Origin: Alphaproteobacteria bacterium
GTDB lineage: Bacteria > Pseudomonadota > Alphaproteobacteria > Rhizobiales > Aestuariivirgaceae
Reading direction: 5' to 3'
Length of the DNA: 16,386 bases
NCBI GenBank assembly: GCA_026400595.1
Contig: JAPLOT010000189.1
Location: 1-16,386 of the forward strand
Shown: in pieces, positions 1 through 7,382 of the stretch
Layout: each line of letters begins with the position of its first letter
Position numbering within the stretch: the first letter of the stretch is position 1
Notes under the pieces: generated by a model
Database searches by the model: none
Seen by the model: only the letters and a program-made list of their open reading frames with translations
Told to the model about the DNA's origin: nothing
Program-made: the position numbers and the translations under genes

Positions 1-679
1 TCCGGCCAGCGTCGACGATGCGCTGACGCGCGTGGAAGGATTCTACACGGCGCTCATCGCCAAGGGCATCCGTCCGCTGGCGGCGGGTGGCGATCATCTC
101 TGCTCGCTGCCGGCGCTGCGCGCGGTGGGGGCCAAGCAGCCGGTGGGCATGATCCATTTCGATGCCCATACCGATCTCTACGATGGTTATTTCGGCGGCT
201 TCAAATTCACCCATGGCACGCCCTTCCGCCGCGCCATCGAGGACGGTGTGCTCGATCCCAGGCGCACCATCCAGATCGGCCTGCGCGGCTCCATGTACGA
301 TCTCGACGACTTCGACTATGGCGCGAAGATGGGCGTGCGGCTCGTGCGCATCGAGGAGGCGATGGAAAAGGGCCCCAAGGCCATCATGGCCGAGGCGCGC
401 CGCATCGTGGGCGACGGCCCCGTCTATGTGAGCTTCGACATCGACATGCTCGATCCCGTCTATGCGCCGGGCACCGGCACACCCGAAATCGGCGGCTTCA
501 CCACCTTCCAGGCCCAGCAGATGCTGCGCGAACTCCGCGGGCTGCACATCGTCGGCGCCGACGTGGTGGAGGTCTCGCCGCCCTTCGACCCGTCCGGCCT
601 CACGGCACATGCGGGCGTCACCATGATGTTCGAGATCCTCTGCTCCATGGCCGAGGATGTGGCGAAGCAGCGCGCATGA
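1..679 (+). CDS. Agmatinase/ureohydrolase family protein, 5' end cut by window
   Basis: Only the C-terminal 225 residues are visible; the reading frame is open from base 2, and about 90 N-terminal residues are expected outside the window. The arginase/agmatinase fold is shown by the binuclear manganese site: GGDH (visible residues 29-32), DAHTD (54-58) and SFDIDMLDP (144-152), plus the HGTPF stretch (71-75) typical of agmatinases. The family hydrolyses a guanidino group to urea and an amine in the cytoplasm. Substrates range from agmatine to guanidinobutyrate, guanidinopropionate and free guanidine, and the visible part does not let me choose. The stop codon overlaps the start of the EamA gene (ATGA), so the two are probably translated together. 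The neighbouring racemase-like and DUF1989 genes fit a nitrogen-compound catabolism setting, but that is inference. The family assignment is secure; the substrate is not. Confidence 0.9.
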   Translation, partial: PASVDDALTRVEGFYTALIAKGIRPLAAGGDHLCSLPALRAVGAKQPVGMIHFDAHTDLYDGYFGGFKFTHGTPFRRAIEDGVLDPRRTIQIGLRGSMYDLDDFDYGAKMGVRLVRIEEAMEKGPKAIMAEARRIVGDGPVYVSFDIDMLDPVYAPGTGTPEIGGFTTFQAQQMLRELRGLHIVGADVVEVSPPFDPSGLTAHAGVTMMFEILCSMAEDVAKQRA

Positions 680-1107
680 AGCTTTCCCTGTCATGGCAGG
701 CACTGGCCTTCGCCTCGGCCATCTGCGCGGCACTTTCGGCCATCTTCGGCAAGCTCGGTGTCAGCCAGATTCCACCCGATCTCGCAACCCTGTTCCGCAC
801 CTTCGTGCTGCTCGTGGTCTTCGTGCCCATCGTGCTGCTGGGCGGTCAATTGCAGGGCGCTGGCAATGTCTCGCGCCATGCCCTGCTATTCCTGTCGCTC
901 TCGGCGCTGGCCGGGGCGGGGTCATGGTTCTTCTACTTCCGCGCAGTGAAGATCGGCGATGTCTCGAAGGTGGCGCCAATCGACAAGCTGAGCATCGTGT
1001 TCGTGGCCCTGTTCGGCGTGGTGTTCCTCGGCGAGCGCCTCAGCCTCGCCAACTGGGCCGGCGTCATACTCATGACGGGCGGGCTGCTGCTGATCGCCTT
1101 TCGTTAG
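676..1107 (+). CDS. Half-size EamA/DMT-type membrane protein
   Basis: This is a 143-residue, very hydrophobic protein with about five membrane segments (roughly residues 9-29, 37-57, 67-87, 103-121 and 125-142). The GERLSLANWAGVILMTGGLLL end is typical of the last helices of an EamA repeat. Most EamA transporters have two such repeats (about 300 residues). This one has a single repeat, as in small DMT-superfamily proteins that are thought to act as dimers. The start ATG overlaps the ureohydrolase stop by 4 nt, which implies coupled translation and perhaps transport of a substrate or product of that enzyme; this is inference. No ligand can be read from the sequence. Its stop codon (TAG) is interleaved with that of the convergent DUF1989 gene, so there is no intergenic space on its 3' side. 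Confidence 0.82.
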   Translation: MKLSLSWQALAFASAICAALSAIFGKLGVSQIPPDLATLFRTFVLLVVFVPIVLLGGQLQGAGNVSRHALLFLSLSALAGAGSWFFYFRAVKIGDVSKVAPIDKLSIVFVALFGVVFLGERLSLANWAGVILMTGGLLLIAFR

Positions 1108-1712
1108 GAAGCAGCGGGCAGGACGATCACTTCGATGGCGGTCGGGTTAAAGTTGTTGCAGGGGTTCAGCACCTGCGGGCAGTTCGAGATCACCGCCAGC
1201 ACATCCATTTCGGCGCGCAGATCGACATGGTCGCCGGGCTTCGACGCGCCCTTCGCGATGGCGGCCTCGCCGGCCGCGCCCACCGGCACGGTCATGAACC
1301 AGTTCACGTTGGGCACGATGTCGCGCCAGCCGAGGCCATAGGGCTTCAGCGCGGCGAGGAAGTTCTCGCGGCAGCCCGTGTTCGATACGCCATAGAGCAT
1401 CAGGTTCGATGGCTGCGAGCAGCAGCCGCCAATCGTGTCGTGTCCGCCGAAGCTATCCGCCGTGATGGTGAAGAGCGGCCGGGCGCGATCCGAATAGAGC
1501 ACATCGCCCTTGGTCAGGAGTATGCGGCCGGCTTTCTTGATCGTGTTGGGATGGTGATAGCGCTCCTCCGGGTCGGCGGCGTTGTAGCAGAGGAAATCCA
1601 CCGCCTGCTGGCCATGCGTGTCGACGATGCGCAGCGTCTCGCCCTTGCCGACGAAGCGGCTCCAGTGCGCCCGCGCGGGGATGATCTCGCTGTCGGGTTC
1701 GTCGCGGCGCAT
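1104..1712 (-). CDS. DUF1989 (urea carboxylase-associated family) protein
   Basis: A 202-residue protein of the DUF1989 family. Recognisable blocks are DTHGQQAVDFLCYN (residues 31-44), GGHDTIGGCCSQPSN (89-103), GCRENF (113-118) and NCPQVLNPCNNFNPT (177-191). The conserved His and Cys residues (H91, C97, C98, C178, C185) include likely metal ligands. Some DUF1989 members are the two subunits of carboxyguanidine deiminase in guanidine degradation; others lie beside urea carboxylase and have unknown roles. I chose the ATG at 1712 rather than an upstream in-frame codon at 1745 because it forms a TGATG junction with the stop of the preceding racemase-like gene, a classic coupling signal, and because the length then fits the family. 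Only one DUF1989 gene is present and no guanidine or urea carboxylase is in the window, so a deiminase role is unproven. Confidence 0.85.
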   Translation of the reverse strand: MRRDEPDSEIIPARAHWSRFVGKGETLRIVDTHGQQAVDFLCYNAADPEERYHHPNTIKKAGRILLTKGDVLYSDRARPLFTITADSFGGHDTIGGCCSQPSNLMLYGVSNTGCRENFLAALKPYGLGWRDIVPNVNWFMTVPVGAAGEAAIAKGASKPGDHVDLRAEMDVLAVISNCPQVLNPCNNFNPTAIEVIVLPAAS

Positions 1713-2518
1713 CAGTCCAGCGGCCGGGTGAAGAGGCGGCCCCACTGCGGCAGGGCATCGCCGACGCCGGCAAGCCGCAGCGCGTGCCAGGCCATGGCAT
1801 GGTTTGACGAGGTGATGGGAACGCCGGTCTCGGCCTCGATGTCGCGCGCCGCTTCCGCCAGCCTGACCGAGGTGCAGGAGACGAAGACGCAGTCGACCTT
1901 CGCAGTATCCAGCAGGCGGCGCACGCCGCTGCGGATCGACTCCGGCGTGATGCGCGCCACGATGCTGTCGTCCTGCTCGTTGAAGGAGCCGAAGACCGGA
2001 ACTTCAAAGCCCCGTGCCCGGATGTAGCTGGCGACGATGCGGTTCACGTCGGCGCGATAGGGCGTCAGCACGCCGATGCGCTTGGCGCCGAAGGCGCGGA
2101 AGGCCGCGAAGGCTGCGGTGATCGGCGTGGTGCCTTTCGCGCCGGGACGAACCTCCCGGATCCGCGCGAAGACCTTCTCCTCGCCGATCGCCATCGAGGC
2201 GGAGGTGCAGCCATAGGCGACGACGTCGAGGTCGCTTCCCGGCAGAATGACATCGGCGGAGGATGCGATGCGCGGCTCCATGGCGCGCAGCGTCTCGGGC
2301 GTGATCTGGGCATCGTTGAGGATTCGGCTCTGGTAGAGCGCCACGCCGGCGAGCGGGGTGATGATTTTGCGCCACTCGTGCTCGATGGTGAAGTCCGTTG
2401 CCAGCACGATCAGTCCGATGCGGGCGCGGCTGGCGATGCCGCTGTCGGTCTGGAAGGGCAGGTGCTCGATCAGGATCATGTCCTGTTCCGGTTTCACCTC
2501 GCGCAAGGCCTGGTTCAT
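1712..2518 (-). CDS. Maleate isomerase / Asp-Glu racemase superfamily protein
   Basis: A 268-residue protein of the maleate cis-trans isomerase / arylmalonate decarboxylase / EutA-like group. Both active-site cysteine blocks are present: VAYGCTSAS (C104) and VSCTSVRL (C215). Two cysteines favour racemase or isomerase chemistry over arylmalonate decarboxylase, which keeps only one. The GAKRIGVLTPYRADVN block (residues 144-159) is the usual start of the second lobe. The start ATG at 2518 has a well-placed AGGAG 7 nt upstream. It is the first gene of a two-gene minus-strand operon, coupled by TGATG to DUF1989, and is divergent from lnt across only 68 bp. The substrate is unknown; EutA of ectoine use and maleate isomerase of nicotinate degradation are relatives, but none of their partner genes are seen here. 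Confidence 0.82.
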   Translation of the reverse strand: MNQALREVKPEQDMILIEHLPFQTDSGIASRARIGLIVLATDFTIEHEWRKIITPLAGVALYQSRILNDAQITPETLRAMEPRIASSADVILPGSDLDVVAYGCTSASMAIGEEKVFARIREVRPGAKGTTPITAAFAAFRAFGAKRIGVLTPYRADVNRIVASYIRARGFEVPVFGSFNEQDDSIVARITPESIRSGVRRLLDTAKVDCVFVSCTSVRLAEAARDIEAETGVPITSSNHAMAWHALRLAGVGDALPQWGRLFTRPLD

Positions 2519-2586
2519 GCGGCAACTCCTCGGCTGTCGCGCGATTTGTACCAGAGATCGGCGGTCGCACCTATAGTGCGGGAATC
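2519..2586. promoter_or_regulatory. Divergent promoter region between racemase-like gene and lnt
   Basis: This 68-bp gap must hold the promoters of both flanking genes unless lnt is read from further away. For lnt, TATAGT (2572-2577) is a good -10 element; a TTGTAC at 2546-2551 is 20 bp away, too far for an ideal -35. The predicted transcript start falls 2-3 nt before the lnt ATG. A dyad CGCAC-N5-GTGCG (2566-2580) overlaps this -10 and could be an operator. On the minus strand the only clear element is the Shine-Dalgarno AGGAG near 2526-2530. The promoter assignments are by eye. Confidence 0.4.
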
Positions 2587-4173
2587 ATGATTCGGCTGAG
2601 ACAGGCATGCCGTAAACTCAGAGGCTGGCGGCGCGGCGGCGTCACCGTCCTGGCTGGCGCGCTGGCCGCGCTGGCCCTGCCGCCGCTTGGCGCATGGCCG
2701 CTGCTCTTCGCCGCCGTGCCCTTGTTCCTTGCCGTACTGGAAGGCGCCACCACGCGCCGGTCGGCGCTGCTCCTCGGCTGGCTCTTCGGCCTTGGCTATT
2801 TCGTGGTGGCCTTTCACTGGATCGGCTTTGCCTTCCTGGTCGATGCCGACACCTATCTGTGGATGATGCCCTTCATGGTCGGCGGACTTGCCGGCGGCAT
2901 GGCCATCTACTGGGGGCTCGCGGCGCTTGCCGTGCGACTGGCCCGCCTGCATGGATTGAGCCTGGTCATCGGCTTCGCGGCCGCCATCGCCGTGGCGGAA
3001 TGGCTCCGCGGCCATCTGTTCACCGGCTTCCCCTGGGCTGCGCCGGGCCTGGCGGCCGAGGCGATGGGACCAGTGGCCCAGGTGGCCTCGGTCACCGGGA
3101 TGACGGGCCTCACGCTTCTGATCGTGCTCTTGGCCGGATTGCCTCTGGTTCTGCTGTCCCCCGGCCTCCGCCGCGAGCGGTGGCTGGCGCTTGCGCTGCT
3201 TGCGCTGCTTCCCGCAGGGTGGGGATTTGGCGCCTGGCAGCTCGCACTGCCGCAGGCGCCGGACACCGGGCTGAGCCTGCGCATCGTGCAGCCGAATGTT
3301 CCGCAAAGCGACAAGTGGCGCAGCGAGAATGCGCGGATGATCTTCGACAGGCTGCAGGAGCTCAGTCTCGCACCCACCGCGGACCGGCCGGCGGGGCTTG
3401 CCGGCATCGACTATCTGATCTGGCCGGAATCGGCGGTGCCCTTCCTGATCGACGAGAGCCCGGTCGCGCGCGAAGAGATCGCACGCATGCTGAATGGCAA
3501 GGGCGTGCTGCTCACCGGATCGATTCGCCGCGAGGCTCAAGCGGGAGATAGGCCGGCGCGCGTCTTCAACAGCATCATCGCCTTCGATGGCAGGGGCGAT
3601 GTGGTCGTGCGCTATGACAAGTGGCGGCTCGTGCCGGGCGGCGAATTCCTCCCCTTCGAATGGCTGCTCGAGCCGCTCGGCTTCCGCAAGGTGGTGACCG
3701 TTCCGGGCAGTTTCGCGGCCGGTCCCGGGCCGCAGACGCTGCAGTTGCCCGGCGGCCTCGCTGCCGCGATGCTGGTCTGTTACGAAGTCATCTTTCCGCA
3801 TGACCTGATTCAGCCCGGCGCCCGGCCGGTCGTGATCGTCAACGTGACCAATGATGGCTGGTTCGGCCGGTCGACCGGCCCGCACCAGCATCTGGCGCAG
3901 GCCCGGATGCGAGCCATCGAACAGGGCCTGCCGATCCTGCGGGCGGCAAACACGGGAATCTCCGCGGTGATCGATGCGAGGGGGAGGCTCTTGGCCTCGC
4001 TCCCGCTCGACCAGCAGGGGGTGATCGACGCGCGCATCCCTTCGGCCGACGAGCCGACGATCTACGCACTGCTGGGCGATTTCGTGCTCATGGCCCTGGT
4101 CCTGGTGGCCGTATCGCTCGTGCTGGTCCTCATGCGAATCCACCGCCGCGCATCCGGACAGCCGCAATCCTGA
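2587..4173 (+). CDS. lnt: Apolipoprotein N-acyltransferase
   Basis: A 528-residue inner-membrane enzyme that adds the third acyl chain to the N-terminal cysteine of lipoproteins, using phospholipid as donor. The N-terminal 220 residues contain about six membrane helices. They are followed by a periplasmic nitrilase-fold domain with the full catalytic triad: E281 in IWPESAVPF, K345 in RYDKWRLVPGGEFLPFE and C398 in LVCYEVIFP. A C-terminal helix (about 497-516) returns to the membrane, so the protein is complete. The ATG at 2587 is preferred although an open frame extends upstream to 2398, because the extra residues are antisense to the neighbouring gene and unlike Lnt. There is no clear Shine-Dalgarno, and a -10-like TATAGT lies 10 nt before the ATG, so translation may be leaderless or nearly so. 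In rhizobia the same gene was described as the acid-tolerance gene actA. Here it is followed by the same regulator type, but its usual upstream neighbours (ybeY, corC/tlyC) are absent. Confidence 0.96.
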   Translation: MIRLRQACRKLRGWRRGGVTVLAGALAALALPPLGAWPLLFAAVPLFLAVLEGATTRRSALLLGWLFGLGYFVVAFHWIGFAFLVDADTYLWMMPFMVGGLAGGMAIYWGLAALAVRLARLHGLSLVIGFAAAIAVAEWLRGHLFTGFPWAAPGLAAEAMGPVAQVASVTGMTGLTLLIVLLAGLPLVLLSPGLRRERWLALALLALLPAGWGFGAWQLALPQAPDTGLSLRIVQPNVPQSDKWRSENARMIFDRLQELSLAPTADRPAGLAGIDYLIWPESAVPFLIDESPVAREEIARMLNGKGVLLTGSIRREAQAGDRPARVFNSIIAFDGRGDVVVRYDKWRLVPGGEFLPFEWLLEPLGFRKVVTVPGSFAAGPGPQTLQLPGGLAAAMLVCYEVIFPHDLIQPGARPVVIVNVTNDGWFGRSTGPHQHLAQARMRAIEQGLPILRAANTGISAVIDARGRLLASLPLDQQGVIDARIPSADEPTIYALLGDFVLMALVLVAVSLVLVLMRIHRRASGQPQS

Positions 4174-4349
4174 ATTCTGCGCAAGGTTGTAGCAGTAGAT
4201 TTGAACCTTCTAATGAATTCAATTGCACACCAGTGCTGATTGTACTATCAGGAACCTGTTCGCTGAGCTGGTTCCCATCGAGAATCAAATGGGCAATTGG
4301 GGGCTAGTGGTGCGGGCGTCAGACCGGGGGCAAATGGTCTGAGGTTACG
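4174..4349 (+). promoter_or_regulatory. Promoter, dyad operator and leader of the XRE regulator
   Basis: A 176-bp intergenic region, more AT-rich than its flanks. A candidate sigma70 promoter is TTGCAC (4223-4228), a 17-bp spacer and TATCAG (4246-4251). A 16-bp dyad CTGATTGTACTATCAG (4236-4251), symmetric at 14 of 16 positions, covers the -10 hexamer and would suit a dimeric XRE repressor, perhaps the gene's own product. Other inverted repeats are AAGGTT/AACCTT (within about 4183-4209), GGAACC/GGTTCC (4251-4256 and 4270-4275), and a 7-bp hairpin just before the start codon, listed separately. No T-rich terminator follows lnt. Confidence 0.45.
4319..4342 (+). promoter_or_regulatory. Hairpin overlapping the ribosome binding site of the XRE gene
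   Basis: A perfect 7-bp inverted repeat, TCAGACC (4319-4325) and GGTCTGA (4336-4342), with a 10-nt loop. The right arm ends in the first bases of the only Shine-Dalgarno-like element, GAGG (4341-4344), upstream of the ATG at 4350. In RNA it would partly hide the ribosome binding site and could make translation conditional. The function is inferred. Confidence 0.4.
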
Positions 4350-4751
4350 ATGACAAGACGCGATCCAAACTTTGTTGATGTCCATGTGGGCAGCCGTATC
4401 CGCATGCGTCGTCAATTCGTCGGAATGAGTCAGGAGAAGCTTGGCGAGCTCCTGGGAATCACCTTTCAGCAGGTGCAGAAATACGAGAAGGGCTCGAACC
4501 GCATCAGCGCGAGCCGGCTCTACTACACCGCCAAGATCCTCGGCGTTCCTGTTCAGTTCTTCTTCGAGGAGCTTCCGGGCAGCGAAGAGCGCACCAGCCA
4601 GGACGAGACGCGCGAACAGGACACGGTCCTGTCGTCGCTGATGAATGCCGAAGGCATTGTCCTCGCAAAGGCCTTCCGCGAAGCCGACAACTCCAACAAG
4701 CGCAAGCTCATCGCAAGCGTGGCCCGGCTCATCGCCGAGGCCAAGGACTGA
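4350..4751 (+). CDS. praR: XRE-family transcriptional regulator, PraR/PhrR-like
   Basis: A 133-residue DNA-binding protein. An XRE/Cro helix-turn-helix lies at about residues 12-70, with the helices recognisable in MSQEKLGELLGITFQQVQKYEKG (26-48). It is followed by a charged, flexible segment and a conserved C-terminal helix (about 115-132). Sequence type and position between lnt and metK match the rhizobial PraR/PhrR regulators. phrR of Sinorhizobium was described next to actA/lnt and responds to low pH, and PraR represses quorum-sensing, surface or symbiosis-related genes in other genera. Targets in this organism cannot be told. Regulation is probably partly autogenous, given the dyad over its putative -10 and the hairpin at its ribosome binding site. 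The gene symbol is by family resemblance and context. Confidence 0.85.
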   Translation: MTRRDPNFVDVHVGSRIRMRRQFVGMSQEKLGELLGITFQQVQKYEKGSNRISASRLYYTAKILGVPVQFFFEELPGSEERTSQDETREQDTVLSSLMNAEGIVLAKAFREADNSNKRKLIASVARLIAEAKD

Positions 4752-4855
4752 AGTTGCCAGCGGTCCTGCCGTGAGATTTATTGCAGGGCCTCTGACTTGA
4801 CCTTGGAGTGAGCCGCTGCCAAAAGGCGGTGGGCTTCCGCGGGGATGAATCACGC
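4752..4855 (+). promoter_or_regulatory. Structured leader of metK
   Basis: This 104-nt stretch can form two hairpins. The first pairs 4762-4769 with 4783-4790 (8 bp, one G-U, 13-nt loop). The second pairs 4813-4820 with 4825-4832 (8 bp, two wobbles, AAAA loop). The GCGG at 4826-4829 can alternatively pair with CCGC at 4837-4840, directly before the GGGGA (4841-4845) that serves as ribosome binding site. metK leaders in Alphaproteobacteria sometimes carry S-adenosylmethionine-sensing RNAs. I could not match this one to the SAM-II or SAM/SAH consensus, so it is listed only as a possible cis-regulatory RNA. Confidence 0.35.
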
Positions 4856-6045
<1,190 letters not shown>

Positions 6046-6049
<4 letters not shown>

Positions 6050-6662
6050 GCGAGCCGGAACGTCGCTATCAGTTCTACGGGCGGCGCAAGGGGAAATCCT
6101 TGCGCCGTCATCATTTGCAGCTCGTCGATGGGCTCCTGCCGGAGCTGCGGGTGGATCTTGCGGATCCGCTGCGGGGACTTGGTCGGCCGCTCTGGCTGGA
6201 GATCGGCTTCGGCGGTGGCGAGCACCTGGCCCATCAAGCCCAGCTTCATCCGCAGATGTCCTTCATCGGTGCCGAGCCCTTCGTCAATGGTGTTGCAAAG
6301 CTGCTGGCCCTGGTCGAGGCACGGTCGATCGCCAATGTCAGAATTCATGACGGGGATGCCCGCGATCTTCTGTCCGCGCTGCCCGCCGGGTGTCTTGCCC
6401 GCGTCTATCTGCTCTATCCCGATCCCTGGCCCAAGGCCCGCCACAACAAGCGGCGCTTCGTCGGCGCCGAAACGCTCGCGCAGCTCCACAGGATCCTGGA
6501 GCCCGGTGGACTCTTCCTGTTTGCCAGCGACATCGCCGACTATGTGGCCTGGACGCAGGAGCATGTCACGGTCCATGGCGGTTTTGCCGCGGACGCTACG
6601 AGGCCAAGGCCCGCCGGGAGGGGCGTACATCGGCCTATCTGCGCTTTCGCCGGACCCCTTGA
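6046..6662 (+). pseudogene. trmB: tRNA (guanine46-N7)-methyltransferase, C-terminus frameshifted
   Basis: TrmB methylates G46 in the tRNA variable loop using S-adenosylmethionine. The gene starts at GTG 6046, overlapping the metK stop. The SAM-binding motif EIGFGGGEHL (52-61) and the YPDPWPKARHNKRRF motif (124-138) are intact, and the frame is normal to HGGFA (177-181, base 6588). The expected end, RYEAKARREGRTSAYLRFRRTP, is present at 6594-6662 but in another frame. The roughly 20 residues that normally stand between, including the Thr of the conserved TxYE/TxFE active-site motif, are missing. As the sequence stands, the frame runs on to a stop at 6712-6714, giving 222 residues with an unrelated 41-residue tail. 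The length looks normal, so an automatic caller could miss this. Either a real deletion (length 1 mod 3, about 55-60 nt) or an assembly fault. Confidence 0.85.
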
Positions 6663-6687
6663 ACTGGCGTCGCTTTCGGCGTATATG
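6659..6687 (+). promoter_or_regulatory. Candidate sigma70 promoter of the rimP-nusA-infB operon
   Basis: TTGAAC (6659-6664), a 17-bp spacer and TATATG (6682-6687) match four of six consensus bases in each hexamer at the ideal spacing. The -35 overlaps the ancestral trmB stop codon. The transcript would start near 6694 and read through a leader of about 90 nt with a terminator-like hairpin before rimP. Found by eye only. Confidence 0.45.
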
Positions 6688-6735
6688 CCGGTCAACTTAG
6701 GTTCACTCACATAGCCACGAAAGTGGAGATCGAGA

Positions 6736-6765
6736 GTGGGTCCCGGTCCGGGGCCCGCTTTTTTT
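6736..6765 (+). terminator. Intrinsic terminator or attenuator in the rimP leader
   Basis: The left arm 6736-6744 pairs with 6750-6758 over 9 bp (two G-U pairs, the rest mostly G-C) with a 5-nt loop, followed directly by seven T (6759-6765). This is a standard intrinsic terminator shape. It lies downstream of metK-trmB and of the candidate promoter at 6659-6687, and only 18 nt before the rimP ATG. It could end metK-trmB transcripts, act as an attenuator of the nusA operon, or both. A small CCAC-GAAA-GTGG hairpin (6715-6726) stands just upstream. Confidence 0.8.
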
Positions 6766-6782
6766 ATTGCCCGAAGGACAGG

Positions 6783-7382
6783 ATGACAGACGAGAGACTA
6801 GCACGCGAAACCGGACCCGCAGCGCGGGTTGCGGGCCTTGTCGAGCCGGTATTGGCCGACATGGGCTTCCGACTCGTGCGCGTGAAGATGAGCGGGCCGA
6901 CGCTGCAGATCATGGCCGAGCGTCCGGACGGGACCTTCTCCATCGATGACTGCGAGGAGCTGAGCCGGGCCGTGTCGCCGCTGCTTGACGTCGAGGACGT
7001 GATCGGGTCGCGCTATCACCTCGAAGTCTCTTCGCCAGGCATTGACCGGCCGCTGGTGCGGCCATCCGACTTCGAAGCCTGGGGCGGTCATGAGGTGAAG
7101 ATCGAAATGGCGGTTCCGGTGGCCGGCCGCAAGCGGTTCAAGGGAACGCTTGAGGGCTATGACGACGGCGAAGTACGGCTCTTCATCGAGAATCCGGAAG
7201 GGCCCGCGAAGGACCCGGTGCTGATCGGCGTGCCCTTCCGAGACATTGCCGAAGCCAAGCTGACATTGACCGATCAATTGATTGAAGCGGCCCGCCAGCG
7301 CCTGCCCCAGAAGGGCTATGGCGACGGCGCCGACATCGACGAAGACCAGATCTCTGAGGAGAGGAGCAAAGACAATGGCTGA
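6783..7382 (+). CDS. rimP: Ribosome maturation factor RimP
   Basis: A 199-residue protein needed for maturation of the 30S subunit. The family pattern is clear: an N-terminal alpha/beta domain with GLVEPVLADMGFRLVRVKM (about residues 18-36), ERPDGTFSIDDCEELSRAVSPLLD, then YHLEVSSPGIDRPLVRPSDFEAWGGHEVKIE leading to the SH3-like C-terminal domain, and an acidic tail. I chose the ATG at 6783, with AAGGA 4 nt upstream. An in-frame GTG at 6723 is rejected because it would place the terminator hairpin and T-tract inside the coding region. The end overlaps the nusA start by 8 nt, the usual rimP-nusA arrangement. Expression is probably affected by the leader hairpin. Confidence 0.95.
   Translation: MTDERLARETGPAARVAGLVEPVLADMGFRLVRVKMSGPTLQIMAERPDGTFSIDDCEELSRAVSPLLDVEDVIGSRYHLEVSSPGIDRPLVRPSDFEAWGGHEVKIEMAVPVAGRKRFKGTLEGYDDGEVRLFIENPEGPAKDPVLIGVPFRDIAEAKLTLTDQLIEAARQRLPQKGYGDGADIDEDQISEERSKDNG

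Noticed and set aside
657..2027. Plus-strand open frame of 456 residues across EamA, DUF1989 and the racemase-like gene
   Set aside because: It overlaps three genes that have clear family motifs in other frames and itself has an Arg/Ala-rich, domain-free translation.
2515..4167. Long minus-strand open frame (550 residues) opposite lnt
   Set aside because: It is antisense to a complete lnt with its catalytic triad; the translation is rich in Arg, Gln, His and Gly with no domain, a common artefact in GC-rich genes.
4771..4840. Match of the metK leader to SAM-II or SAM/SAH riboswitches
   Set aside because: Short similar words occur (GATTTATTGC, GGCTTCC), but stem and pseudoknot partners do not fall in the right places, so no known class is claimed.
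4808..4855. Upstream GTG start for metK, 16 residues longer
   Set aside because: The added residues lie in the structured leader and are unlike MetK N-termini; the ATG at 4856 gives the standard protein.
6723..6782. Upstream GTG start for rimP
   Set aside because: It would put the terminator-like stem and the T-run inside the coding region; the ATG at 6783 has a proper Shine-Dalgarno.
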